From Agelaius tricolor (lineage: Eukaryota; Chordata; Aves; Passeriformes; Icteridae), in NCBI GenBank assembly GCA_023055355.1, contig JALJCS010000015.1, positions 14,118,501-14,182,500 on the forward strand: DNA of 64,000 nucleotides, read 5' to 3'. Positions 40,401-51,500 of the stretch are shown piece by piece. Below the pieces are notes generated by a model. The model searched no databases. It was not told where the DNA came from and saw only the letters and a list, made by a program, of their open reading frames with translations. A program made the position numbers and the translations under genes. How positions within the stretch are numbered: the stretch's first letter is position 1; every line of letters starts with the position of its first letter.

Positions 40401-43400
40401 ATTTGCTAAATGAAGCAAATAAGTTAAAGCATCAGCAAGTCATAAACATATTTCTGAGGTGTACAGTAATTTGTGTTTATATTGCCTCAAAAACTTCCTG
40501 TCAGTAAACCTTGAAAAGAAGATTGTTGCTGTGAAAGAGCCCATGAGAACTTGAGTCAGGGTTATCACTCTTACTTTTTCTGACTAAACCTCATAGCTGG
40601 CATCGAGCTTTCTCTGTCACTTCCTCTTCACAGTTGGCTTTGTCAGCCAACACTTCCCCACTTGGCTGGATTTCAGCAAGGGAGGAGGAAAGAATAGATG
40701 GTCTTTCTGGCAGAGCTTTGATCTCTCTCTGAAGCGTGCTCGGGTGCTTCGGAGTGCAGAGTTCAGCAAGTGTCAGATGCTGCGCCTGCAGAATTGGGCC
40801 AAAACACACAAATCAATCCTCTTCAGTTTTCCTGCCCCACATCCATCAAACTGTTTCCTTAGTGGAAACCACCTTCAGATGTGTTTGACCATACCTCCCA
40901 GGGTGATCTGCAAGTGCCAGGCCAGGCAGAGACTGGGTGTGAGGCCTTGCCCATGTTTCTGGGTGATGGGTTATTGGTCTTGTTACCACAGTTGTCATAT
41001 AACTGTAAAGGCTGTTTTGGAGAGGCACCTGGATGATTCTGCTGTAAGTGTAAAGTGGTTCTTGCAGAGTCCACAAAGGCAGCCTTTCAGGCAGCACAAG
41101 GGCGCTCCAGAGATAATGTGCTGCTTCTCTGCAGCTTGCTGATTCTTCCTCTTTCAACACAGGTGAGATTGCCTCCCAACACCAATGATGAGGTAGATGA
41201 GGATCCCACAGGCAACAAAGCTCTCTGGGACAGGGGCCTGCTTAATGGAGCATCGCAGAAGGTAATACTTTGTGGGAAGCACATGGTTATTGTAGGAAAA
41301 GAAAGCACTGCTTTTCTGTGAAGGCCTTTGCAGTGTTGTCCAGGAGATGTATTGGCAGTTCTGCTTCTACGCAATCTGCTGTGCTGTGGGCGATCTGTTT
41401 TCACTGTTGCTGCAAGCCAAATTTCTGAAATCCCAGCTGAAGCCTATTTGGTGTGTTTGAGGGAAGCAGCTCATTTTCTTTTGCTGCTTTCTCTCATTAC
41501 TTGCATCCATTTGTCCAGCTGAGTTTTGCCATCTGGTCACAGGTGGAAGGCACTTCCTCTCTAGAAAGGCATTTCAGAACTGGCAGTTGGCTGAATTTAT
41601 TCTGCTTTCCTCTCTCAAGCCCTTTGATGCTTTTATATAAGCCAAAGAAAAAACATGCTTCTGTGCTTGCCTTTCAGGCTGAAGTGATTATGAATTATCA
41701 TGTGGGAGAAACGGTGCTTTCCTTGCAGAAGACCACACTGATTCCAGGAGGCTCTGAATCTCTTGTTTATACAACCTTATCAGGGGGAATAGGAATCTTG
41801 GTCCCTTTTACTTCCCATGAGGTAAGCAAGCCCAAGCATCAGGCTGCAGTCTTGCTGCTTTTTGTGCACCCATCCACAGCCAATATATTAAATGTGCTGC
41901 ATTCCCTGGAGGGCTCCACAGTGGCTGAAAACCTGAGCTACAGGAGAGCCTGTGGCTCCAATGCAGAAGGGAAGAGAAGGAGTTTGTTGAGTTCTGCATT
42001 GGTTCTATAAAGAGTTGAGAGCATTCCTTGTTGCACTGTTGTTCTGTGTCTGTTTGTGCTTTCAAGGAGCTTTGGGTGATTCAGTGTCTGAGGAGGGAGG
42101 GGTAGTTTGGCATGCTTTGTGTAGCCTCTAAACTGTTGATCAGGCAGTGATGTTTCAAGTCCTGAGGATGATACTCTGTACTCTATTTGCTGTGGTCTCT
42201 TGGAGCATTGGATAGCAAGACATTCCCTGTTGGAACTGCAGCTCCATGCTACACAGCTGCTCTATGCCTCATTTTCTGGGAGGCTGATCCTGACCAGGGT
42301 GGCTGCTTAACTCTGCTGTGGGTGCTTTCCAGGTGGAAGGGGGTGAGGGGGTAGCTGTGACTTTCGCTGCCATGTGCAGGGCTGCTCTGGCAGAGTCTGT
42401 TAATCACAGAGCCACAGAATGGTTTGGACTGGAAGGGACGTTTAAAGATCATTTTCTCCAACCCCAAATAGCCATGTAATGACAGTGTTTCAGCCAGGGC
42501 AGGAGCACCTTCTAATGGATGTTGTCTTGCCTTGCTAGCAGCCCTGATGTGTACCAAACTGTTCTCTTACCAATCCTTTATCTCCCCAGGATCACGACTT
42601 CTTCCAGCACGTGGAAATGCACTTACGGTCTGAGCACCCTCCTCTCTGTGGACGGGACCATCTCAGTTTCCGCTCCTACTACTTCCCGGTGAAGGTGAGC
42701 CCTGAGCACCTGGGATCACCTGGCCATGGGCTGCAGGGAGTTGCTTTGGGGCACCGAGCTGCCTTGAGGCTGGCAGAAGCAAGGCAAGGTTATTGTCTTG
42801 TACAAGGCAAGCTTGCTGTTTAGTAGGGAGAACTGAGGCACTGCCATTAATGGCTTGTGTGGTGCCTGTGGTAGCTGGCTCTTGAGCAGCAGTCTGGTAG
42901 GAGAACAGTACTTAGCACTTAATACATGTCTGTTTTGGCTTCTTAACTCTTGTAATGAGCCTCCCGAGGGTTGATCCTAAGACCTAAGCCCAGAGGTGCT
43001 GTAGCTGCACTTCTCTACTACCCACAGCATCTCCATTTTCCACCAGGAGAAGCAGCATTACATAGCTGTTGGTGTGGCTGGATCAAACTGAGTGCTGCCC
43101 TGGATTATATTTTTTCCACCACCACTGGAAAGGAAAATTCAAGTTCAGAAAGAGCTGTTCCTTCCTATTTCTGCTTTTGAGGAACTATTAGAAGCTGTGA
43201 ACTGCTAAATGCTCTGATCAGATGGATCCCAGTGGTAGCTACTACCAGAGTAATAAGTCTGGAGTCAGTCAGAATACTGTCCCAGCAGATGAAGGTCTCT
43301 AGGAGTGGAGTGTGGTGGTGGTCTCTGAGCTTGAGGCTGATTTGCCACATACACAGCCTCAAAGATTGCTCCCATTTGATTGAAGCTGCCTTTGTCATCA

Positions 43401-43841
43401 CTTGCAGCCTCCCCCAGCCTTCCCAGTGCAGGGCTCAGACCCAGGTGGATCTCTCTTCCTTTCCCTTCTGTGATTCTTCAGCTGCTCCCAGGCCTTTTGG
43501 GTTACTGTTTTGTTAATCAAGCTGGCCAGTAATTAATGTGATGCTATTCAGCAGATGAGGTCACCAAGCATGGTCTTGTTTCCAGGACAGGGTTAAGAAA
43601 CTCCCGGGAACAAACTGTTTGTGGCCATTTTTCCCTGTTTAGGCAGGGTTCAGTGCCTCTGTGTGGTTTCGATTCAGTTCTCTCCTCCTTGCCCCTCCAG
43701 AACGTGATTGATGGGGACCTGTGTGAGCAGTTCAACTCCATGGAGCCTAACAAACAGAAGAATGTGGCCGAGGAGCTGGACCGGACCCCACCCGAGGTGT
43801 CCAAGAAGCTGGAGGACATCCGCACACGCTACGCGTTCTGA
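16461..43841 (+). CDS. SF3B3: Splicing factor 3B subunit 3 (SAP130), complete
   Basis: Twenty-five coding exons: 16461-16530, 16930-17256, 18345-18517, 18884-19025, 19965-20077, 20779-20916, 22078-22181, 23378-23543, 23970-24065, 24586-24658, 30076-30227, 30621-30776, 30927-31082, 31774-31917, 32768-32890, 34224-34378, 35486-35660, 36287-36492, 37385-37541, 38825-38950, 40023-40235, 41163-41261, 41678-41821, 42590-42694, 43701-43841. They sum to 3654 bases, 1217 residues plus stop, the same length as human SF3B3. A non-coding exon ends at about 15772 and exon 2 begins at 16418. The protein is the triple beta-propeller scaffold of the SF3b complex of the U2 snRNP, related to DDB1 and CPSF160, and helps select the branch point in the nucleus. 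Recognised stretches are [20 protein letters not shown] at the start, [50 protein letters not shown] and the C-terminal [12 protein letters not shown]. It appears essentially invariant against the remembered human protein. Confidence 0.97.
17574..17651 (+). ncRNA. SNORD111: C/D-box snoRNA, SNORD111-like, copy 1
   Basis: It lies in the SF3B3 intron between coding exons 2 and 3. A terminal stem gcctga (17574-17579) pairs with tcaggc (17646-17651). The C box is atgatgt (17581-17587), one base off RUGAUGA. A D' box ctga sits at 17608-17611 and the D box ctga at 17642-17645. The guide ttcatgtctcttct before the D' box is shared exactly with the copy at 20236. Mammalian SF3B3 introns host SNORD111 and SNORD111B, so position and sequence agree. 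SNORD111 is recorded, as I recall, as directing 2'-O-methylation of a 28S rRNA guanosine. Confidence 0.85.
20236..20311 (+). ncRNA. SNORD111B: C/D-box snoRNA, SNORD111-like, copy 2
   Basis: It lies in the SF3B3 intron between coding exons 5 and 6. The terminal stem is gcctga (20236-20241) with tcaggc (20306-20311). It has a perfect C box gtgatga (20243-20249), D' box ctga (20270-20273) and D box ctga (20302-20305). The D' guide ttcatgtctcttctctgag is the same as in the 17574 copy while the 3' half differs. It should be processed from the spliced, debranched host intron. Which copy corresponds to mammalian 111 or 111B is not resolved. Confidence 0.87.
21525..21665 (+). mobile_element. CR1 LINE 3' end fragment (in SF3B3 intron)
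   Basis: A CR1 3'-end match: gcctgccagagttcaaggag, then the ggttgctctctgcagagcc block, ggtctcttccagctcag, and the tail actctgtgattctgtga (21646-21662), the characteristic repeated 8-mer. It is sense to SF3B3, 5'-truncated and moderately diverged. Confidence 0.85.
24659..30075 (+). other. SF3B3: Longest SF3B3 intron, 5.4 kb
   Basis: This is five to ten times longer than the other introns of the gene. It ends in a run of about 19 T before the acceptor at 30075. No coding exon, snoRNA with convincing C/D boxes, tRNA or recognisable transposon was found by eye; an old repeat beyond visual recognition is possible. Confidence 0.5.
42402..42474 (-). mobile_element. CR1 LINE 3' end fragment, reverse orientation (in SF3B3 intron)
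   Basis: The + strand reads atcacagagccacagaatgg, tttggactggaaggg, then tttaaagatcattttctcca. This is the reverse complement of the CR1 3' terminus. It is short and diverged, and lies about 120 bases upstream of the coding exon at 42590. Confidence 0.75.
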
Positions 43842-44595
43842 GTGGCAGCTGGCAGGGGCAGAAATGCTCCTGGCTCCTCTGGGTGCTCTTCCAGGCACCA
43901 TCGGGAGGAGCAATGTGTGCTTTTTTCCCCCCCTTTTCAAATATTGGTTTGGTCCTCTTGGTTTGTGTTTCAAAGTAACGTGACTCCAGTAAATACAGTA
44001 TCAGCTATTAGGTTTCCCAACACATCCTGCTGCCTATGTGAAGGCTCCTGACATTCCGGCTTCTGGCCAGAGCAGTTCTCTCTTGGGAAGTGCCCAAGCA
44101 GGGCCTACAGCTGACCCTCAGCCCCATCTCCTTGTCCTCCCTTTCGGATGGAGGAGTCCTAGGGGTCTTGCTGAAAGTTCTGTAGGGCAGATCCAGCTGA
44201 GTCTTTGTTGGGCCAAGTAGGGTTTGTGATTTCCCAGCATTTTAGGAAAGGAAAAAGGAAAGGAAAGAGCTGTGGCATGATTCAGGATTACCAGGCTCCT
44301 CTTTTAGTAGCCACTGCTGAACTGCTCTGGGCTTACACTAGTCCTGGGGCAGCCAATGGGAAGCTGGCTGTGGAGGGTGTAACTGTCACACTTGTCTTGA
44401 ACGTTTTCTTCTGAATTGTAAGGGGGTTTTTTGGACTTGCCATTTCTGACTGTTTTCCCTGTAAATAGAGTTTTGTACAATGTTGACTCACTTGGGGGTG
44501 GGGAAGAGCGAGGCCTGAGTCTGGGACTTGATTTGTTTCATAATAACTTTGGCAAGAGAGTGTCTCCAAGCTGTGACTGTGAGCAGCACATGAAG

Positions 44596-44601
44596 AATAA
44601 A
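44596..44601 (+). promoter_or_regulatory. SF3B3: Polyadenylation signal AATAAA of SF3B3
   Basis: A canonical AATAAA about 755 bases after the SF3B3 stop, followed by T- and GT-rich sequence. It makes 43842 to about 44620 the 3'UTR. Confidence 0.75.
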
Positions 44602-44621
44602 AGCCTGTTTTTTCATTACCC

Positions 44622-46780
44622 TGGCGCTGGGGCTCTTCTCCTTCATGGCAGCTGCTGCTGACCTGGCGGGAGCAGGAGGGGAGGAGGAGGAATACAGAAA
44701 TATGCACACCCTGAGCCCTTGTGCTCCTGCAGGCCCCTCGCTGCCCCCCTGCCCCATCTGGAGCTGGTGCCCTGCTGCTTGGTCTGCCCTGGGCCACACA
44801 CAAAACAGGCTGTGGAGAGAGGGGAGAGTCATTCTTGCAGCCGTTCCAGAGCATGGCTGCATGTTGTTACCCAGCCTAGCAGCTGCAGCTCTGGGAGGAG
44901 CAGCTGGCTGCCAGGAGGGCTGGGGAAAGGTCCTTGTCCCAGAGGCTTGGTAGCTGGCTGCAGGGGCTCCCAGTTGGAGTGTACCCACACAGCAAGTGCT
45001 TCCTGGTTCTGCTGGGTTACTCCCTGCTTCCTTCCTGCTGGTGGGGACAGTCTGATAGCCTGTGACATCCCAGTAAGGATGCTGCTCCCCACTTGGGCTT
45101 GGAGAGACAGGCGATCCTTGATGCCTGTGTTGCCTTTGAACAGCTTTCACATTCTCTGGTGCACGTACTGTGGGGTGAGGGCAAACACACCCTTCTGCCC
45201 TGTCCTTTGCACCCTCCTCTCCCCTCCTGCTTTGTTTCAACCTCGCAGGCCTGTGTTGGCAGGGGCTTACAACGCTGGGCTGCACCCTTTGGCTCTGCCA
45301 GCCCCACCCGTGCTGGCAGAGCAAAGGGCTTTGTGCTCCCTTCTGTGACCTCAGTGGGGGCGGCTGTGTCAAGGAGGGGGCAAAGGGGAGCTGAGCTTTG
45401 TGAGGTCCAGCTTCTGGCTTGCCATCAAGTGCTCACCCTGTGCTCCCTGTCCTCCCTGAGGGAGTGATGCTTTGGATCAGAGGGCACTTCCAACAGGGCT
45501 CCAGTGGCCCTTGGTATTTGTCATCCTGGTGTCCTGAAAGTGAAAGCTGGGGGAGCGGGGGCGTGTCTTGATGTTCCCAAACTGGTTCCAAGCACAAGGT
45601 TTTACTTGCTCGGCTGTGCCTGGTGAATAACCTGCTTCCAGTAAAAGGCAAGGCCTGGGGGCACCCATTCCTAGCCATGAGGAGCCTGGGGGTTTGTGGG
45701 GAGCTGCCTGAGCCCCCAGCTCCCCTTCACTGGGACAAGGAAAGTTTCTCTCAGAGCGAGCTCCCCCCTGCAGCTGCAGGGGATCGGGGTCCTGCTGCCG
45801 TGTGGGCGCAGAGCTCCCGGGGCTGTGCACAGGAAGCTCTTTGCCTTGGGCTCATCCCAGCACTGATTTCCAGCCCCGGAGCAGCCAGGGAGAGCGCACC
45901 GCCCCCAGCACGGTGCTGCGCCGTTCTGCACTCTCCCTTCTCTTCCTCGCCCCATCCCGGCTGCCAGGCTGATGAATACGTGGGCAGGGAATGCTGTTAA
46001 ATGGCTTCCTCCAGCGACTGCAGCAGCTGCGGGCAAATTCCCTGCGGACACCTGAGTGAGGAGCTCAGCGGCTCCTTCCCTGCTTAGAGCTGAGCATCTT
46101 GGCCCCGACGAGTGCTGGGAGGGAGGCAAGGCCGTGCCTGAGACTGGCCAGGACCAGGGGAAGCTTGGCAGGAGCACGGCAGTGGCCCTGACTGCATGCC
46201 AGGGGAATCCCAGTGCGCTCTCACAGGCAGAAGTGCATTCCTTCCCACGCGTTTCCCTGGGAGCACTGACCCACTCTTTGATAGCCGATTTTCTTGCTGA
46301 CCCTTTGGATGCTCAGCAGCCCTGAGCACAGACACAGTGGCTCTTCCAAGGGGCTCTTCAGGATGATGTGGGGGAGGACAATGTCCCATGTCCCTTGGCC
46401 GCTGCTCCTGGCAGGAGCTCAGCCCTGAAGCATCCTGAGAGGATGATGTGGACTTAAGTCAGAGGGCGCAGAGTCCTGCTGGCCTGGAGCCAGTTTAGAA
46501 TACCTCAGCCCCTCCGAGATAAGTGCTGCAGTGCAGCCCTTCCCCGGGCGCATTGTGGGAAGGCACTGGGCTGACTCCCACCTTGATTGCCCCAAACGTG
46601 CCCATGGGTGCTCAGTGCAGAAAGTGCCCTGGGTCACCCTGCCAGGAAAGCCCAGCACCCTAGAGGTGCCAGTGCTGGCAGAGCAGAGCACCCAGGGAAG
46701 CCTAGAGCTGTGCAGAGTAGTCAGCTGGGCAGGCCAGGGGCTATGTGGGCACCAGACTGGGTTGGGTGGACACCCTGCAG
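44622..46780. other. GC-rich intergenic DNA between SF3B3 and IL34
   Basis: Several open frames of 100-290 codons occur on both strands. None has a recognisable domain or family-like composition, and they overlap one another, which is what GC-rich DNA produces by chance. I see no RNA gene or transposon here. Confidence 0.6.
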
Positions 46781-46789
46781 GGACGGCTC

Positions 46790-47210
46790 AGCACCCTGAG
46801 GAATGGAGGAGGCATTCACCATAGTTAGACCAGCACACAGGGTGTGGTGCAGCAAAGTACCCCGAGGAGCAGGGAGGGACCCAGCAGGATGAGCCAGACA
46901 CCCTGGGGATGCTCAGTTGGATGAGCTGAGCATGCTGGGGGGTACCTTGGCCAGGTGAACTGAGCAGCTGAGCATCCCGGGGACACCTGCCTGGAACAGG
47001 GGCAGATACTCTCGAGGGTCAGCTAAGCACGCTGGGGACACCCAGCTGGCTGAGCCGAGTACCCTGGGGACACCCAGCTGGGGCAGCAAAGCACCCCGAG
47101 GAGCAGGGAGGTACCCACGAGGGTTAGCCAGGCACCCTGGGGACACCCCAGCCTGGGCTACCTGCGTACCCTGGGGACACCCACCCGGCTGGGCTGGCCG
47201 AGCACCCGCG
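46790..47210. repeat. Degenerate minisatellite upstream of the IL34 CpG island
   Basis: Many diverged copies of a roughly 30-bp unit built round gcaccctggggacacccagctgg, for example at 47029-47051, 47060-47082 and 47130-47150. A longer block (gcaaagtaccccgaggagcagggagg at 46853 and again near 47087) recurs inside it, indicating higher-order duplication. Confidence 0.75.
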
Positions 47211-47560
47211 GCGGAGCGGGGCCGGACTCTCCCGGGCCGTGCGGGGCGGTCGCTCGGTCCCCACTCCCCGCCCGGCCGCCGCCCCGCCCGCTCCCCGCGC
47301 CGCCGCCCCCCGCCCGCCTCCCGGGAAGCGCGGGCACGGCCCCGCCGCCGCCGCCGCCCGCGGGTGGACGCGTCCCGCGCCAGGTGGGTCCGCGGAGCCG
47401 CGCGCGGGGGGCGCGGGGGGCGGCCGGGCAGCCACGGCCCCGCTCGGGGACGCGGCACGGGGCACACGCACCCCGCGAGCCGGCCGTGTCCGCCTGGGGA
47501 CGCGCGGCGGGGACACGGCACAGAGGTCCCTCCACTGGGGATTGTGGGTGGCACTCTGCG
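47190..47560 (+). promoter_or_regulatory. CpG island, probable IL34 promoter and first non-coding exon
   Basis: Extreme GC and CpG density, with runs of ccgccgcc. A possible first-exon donor lies at 47381-47386 (gcgccag then gtgggt), and a possible acceptor ends at 48481 just before the first IL34 coding ATG. The island lies about 1 kb upstream of the IL34 start. Assignment to IL34 is by position only. Confidence 0.45.
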
Positions 47561-47790
47561 CTGGGACACCGCACGGCGCCTTCGCGTGGGGGCACGGCGC
47601 GGTACACGGCACGGCTGCTTTCCCTTGGGACATGGCATCGCGTGGGGACACAGCGTGGCCCCCCTGGCACCGGGGCATAGTGTGGGGACGCAGATGGGGC
47701 CACTTCTGTGCTGGGATGGACAGCACATGGACACAACACACACCCTCCTTCGCAAGGGGACACGCTTGCGGAACATGTGGCACGAGGACA
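47440..47790. repeat. Degenerate GGGGACACGGCAC-type tandem repeats
   Basis: Loosely repeated units of the form tggggacacggcac recur about every 25-45 bases (for example 47448, 47507, 47561, 47587, 47626, 47652, 47683). The units differ from those of the minisatellite on the other side of the CpG island, though both are based on ggggacac. Confidence 0.55.
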
Positions 47791-48511
47791 TGCTATGATC
47801 TCCTTCCACAGCGCGGGGGCATGGCAGAGCCCCCTTCGCAGGGGTGCAGGGACACGACACCTCTGTGTGGGGTCCCAGCATGCGGTGGCTTGGCCATTTC
47901 ACCAGCCCCCGTCCCCCAGCGTTCCTCGGCTGAGGCTGGACTTAGCCACCTCTGGGATAACGGGGCTGGGTTGATCCCCCTCCTTCCCTGGAAATCCCCT
48001 GAGGGTGTCATCGGGGAAGCCCTGGTAGCCCTGCCCCAAGTGGGATATAGGCATACACGGCTCCACGGCCACCCGAGGCTCACGCGGGGCTGTCCCTTCC
48101 CCGTGGCCACCGGGGCTCAGAGCAGATGTCCTGCCTGGGGGCTGCAGCCTGGGCCCCTGCCTGCCCTGGGGCTGCAGCCGGGGCTCTCTTCCCCCAGATT
48201 CCCTCTTGCAGTCCGGGGGTGCTCCTGCACCCCTGCAAACACATCCCTGCCAACACCCTGTGACGGCCCCGGGACCTGCTGCCTCCCTGCCACCAGCTGG
48301 AGAGGAGAAGCCAGCGGGGACTGCCGGGAAGGGGGACTAACCCCCCATCCATGGCAGGGAACAACTACCCGGGGCTACCGGAGAGCAGCCAGTGCCCGGA
48401 GCCTACACCTGTCCCTTGTCCCCACACCATCCACGCCACTGCCCTGGAGGCTCCCGGTGAGCCCCAGCCATGTAGGCACAGCCTGGGGCTCCAATGATGG
48501 CCACCATCAAC

Positions 48512-51500
48512 ATGCAGCAGGGCTACGCTGCCGTCCTATGTGAGTACAGCTGGGGGACGGGGGGATGGCCTCAGGAGTCCCCTCAGTGGGTGTCCCTGAG
48601 GGGGCTGATGCCACTGGCTTTGGCTGCCCAGGTGTCCTGGCTGTGCTGGGGCTGGAGGCCGCGGCGCCGGGCGAATGCGAGCTCACCCGCCTGCTCCAGG
48701 ACAAGCTGCAGTATGAGATGCGCCTGCAGTACATGGTAACCCCAGCTTTGGGAGGTGGGGGGACACCTGGCATTGCAGGGCCCCAATTTGCTCCAAGGGG
48801 GTCATGGGTGGGGGGCAGCACCCACTGCTCTACAGTGGCTGGGTGCTGGGTGCTGTGTTTTTTACCAGGGACAATTTATGCGAAATTGTGCCCAGGGTTA
48901 CTTCTGCTGGGGGCTGACCACATCAAAGTGCTTTTGCACTGGCTCCCCAGTGTCATAATGCTGGCAAGGATGTGCCCATTACTTTGCCCCTTGCCAGCCC
49001 CCTTGCTCTTCCTTGCCTTTCCAGAAACATTACTTTCCCATCGACTACACAGTCCAGGTCCAGTACGAAGAGGTGCTGAGGCCATCCAACATCACCCGCC
49101 TGGTAAGACAGTGACAGGGGACAGGGACAGTGACGGGAGCGCTCCAGGGACCCACGGGGGCTGCACGGCTCTCACCCTCTTGCCCTCCAGCGCAACGGGA
49201 CGGTGTCGGAGGCAGCTCTGCGGTACCTCTGGTTCCATGTCAGCTCCCAGGCCGTGCTGCGGATCCGTGAGGTGCTGCCGGAGAAGCACCCATCCCGGAA
49301 GTACACCCAGGAGCTCTGCCAGCTCTTTGATGCCCTGGGCAAGGAGTACAGCAAGTACCGGCAGGTGAGAATCCCCCTGGCACCCCACGTCTCGCACTCG
49401 TGTGCTGGGAGGACACGCACTGAGTCCCCCAGGAGGGGACAACACGGGCAAGGAGGTTTTCCCTGTGTTCTGTGGAAGGACCATCAAGAGCAGAGTGCAA
49501 GGACAGAAATCGAAGGCAGGGTGCAGGAGACTAAGGCAGTGCCTCAGCATCATTTCCCCATCTGGCATTGGTGGTTCAGTGGTAGAATTCTCGCCTGCCA
49601 CGCGGGGGGCCCGGGTTCGATTCCCGGCCAATGCAAGACATTTTTCTTTTTCTTGCCTGCAATCCGTTCCCCCTTGGGGGACCTACTGACTTGGGCAGGG
49701 GAGAACGGGATTGTCACACACACCGACCTCCGTCACGGGGTGGCACCACCAGGGCCGGCGGTTGCGGGGGATCAGGCAGAAGGTGCCCAGGAGTTAATTC
49801 CTGTTTTCCCGGTGACGGTTCTGCCTTTCTGCCTAAGCTTCTGCTGCCTCGATGGAGCTGCTGCACCCCGAGACAGTTGCGTTTGTGTGCTGGATGTGGG
49901 TGGCCTGTCACAGCCGGGTTGCCATGTGAAGCCAAAGAGTGTCTGGGTTGTCCTGTGCCACAGGCAGGTTGTACAGCGCCCCTCCGTGGAGGAAGAGAGG
50001 AAGTTTTGCAGTGTTGTGTCATGAGAGGGTTAACAGTGAGGGCTGCTGAGAAGGCCTCCTTGCTGCAGGTGTATGCGAGTCAGCGGGAGCCGTGTCGCCA
50101 TGGGCTGGAGGCGCGTAAAGAGAGCTGTGATAAGGGAGGGTGTTCAGAGGTGGCAGGGCCTGTCCCTGGTTTGGGAGCGTGGGGGAGGGCTGGGAAGCGT
50201 TGCACATCTGGCATTGGTGGTTCAGTGGTAGAATTCTCGCCTGCCACGCGGGAGGCCCGGGTTCGATTCCCGGCCAATGCAACAGCTGTATCCTTTTGCA
50301 CCTTGCTGTCCTTTGGCCGCTGCCAGGGTGCGTGCTCCTTTGGGCATCTCTGTAGAGGTTGCTCCCTCTGCATCTTCCCTCAGGGTCAACTTTGTAGTTT
50401 GTGTGGGTGCTCAGGCCCCAGGTGGCAGCAGCAGCTCTGGCTGTAGTGACAGTCCTTGGCTCGGTGGCACCGGGGAGCAGTAAGAGGAGATGGTTTGTTG
50501 AATGACCAGCCCGACTGGGTGCCAGGGAGACTCAATGACGGCAAGGGGTGCTATGTCGGTGACAGTAAAGGTCCCAGGCTTAGGAGCAGTGGGAGGGGCT
50601 GGTTCATGTCAAGGGTGCCCAGGCCATGGAAGCAGATGGCAGCTGTGGGCAGCTCTACATCTGGCATTTGTGGTTCAGTGGGACAATTATTGTGCTCCCT
50701 TTCAAAAGCCAGGGTTTGGTTCCTCATCAGTGCAGCCCAGTGTCCTGACTTTCACCTCTGCAGCCCCCAGCCCCTCCACCTGACTTGAGCTCCATGCAGC
50801 CATGGGTTGCTTGTGGCTGGGAGGTGCTGCTGCACCCCAAGGCAGAGGTGTTTGTGTGCTGGATGTGGGTGACCTGTCACAGCCGGGTTGCCATGTGAAG
50901 CCAAAGAGTGTCTGGGTTGTCCTGTTCCACGGGCAGGTTGTGCAGCCCCTCTGTGGAGAGAGGGAGCTTTGCAGTGTTGTGTCATGAGAGGGTTAACAGT
51001 GAGGGCTGCTGAGAAGGCCTCCTTACTGGTGGGGCAGTAGAAGAGGCACTTCCGTGGGCTGGAGCCGCGGTATCAGAGCTGAGTGTTGGGGTGTCCTTTG
51101 TGTGTGTCTTTGTGTGTGGTGAGCTCACAGCCGGCAGTGCCTGCCCTCATTACGTTCACACACGGATGTGGGGCCGTCTGGGGACGGTTCAAGCTTCTTG
51201 CACATCTGGCATTGGTGGTTCAGTGGTAGAATTCTCGCCTGCCACGCGGGAGGCCCGGGTTCGATTCCCGGCCAATGCAACAGCTGTATTCTTTTTCCAC
51301 CCTGCTGTCCCTTGGGGCACCATGGGGATTCCCCTGGGTGCCTGGAGGGGTTACACACCTCTCTGGCACATCTTTCTGGCACATCTTTCATGGGAGGAGT
51401 GTCACTCACGGTGGAACAAAGCCAGGGCACTTTGGTGATCCCCGGGGACTTGGTGGCACAGAGGGTCCATGGCCCCCTGACAATGAGGGTTTATAGTTTG

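Noticed and set aside
44488..46177. Open frames of 168-294 codons on the minus strand downstream of SF3B3
   Set aside because: No domain, no plausible splice structure, overlapping alternatives on both strands. One covers the SF3B3 3'UTR end.
47239..48543. 434-codon open frame on the + strand over the IL34 CpG island
   Set aside because: Composition (Ala/Pro/Gly/Arg/Trp-rich) is what GC-rich DNA and the minisatellite give in any frame; overlapping frames on the other strand are nearly as long, and it matches no family. It also runs through the IL34 first intron and start in the wrong frame.
50664..50734. A functional tRNA-Gly(TCC) in the array
   Set aside because: The triplet TCC does fall at the anticodon position, but the anticodon stem does not pair and the T arm is damaged, so it is a relic of tRNA-Gly(GCC).
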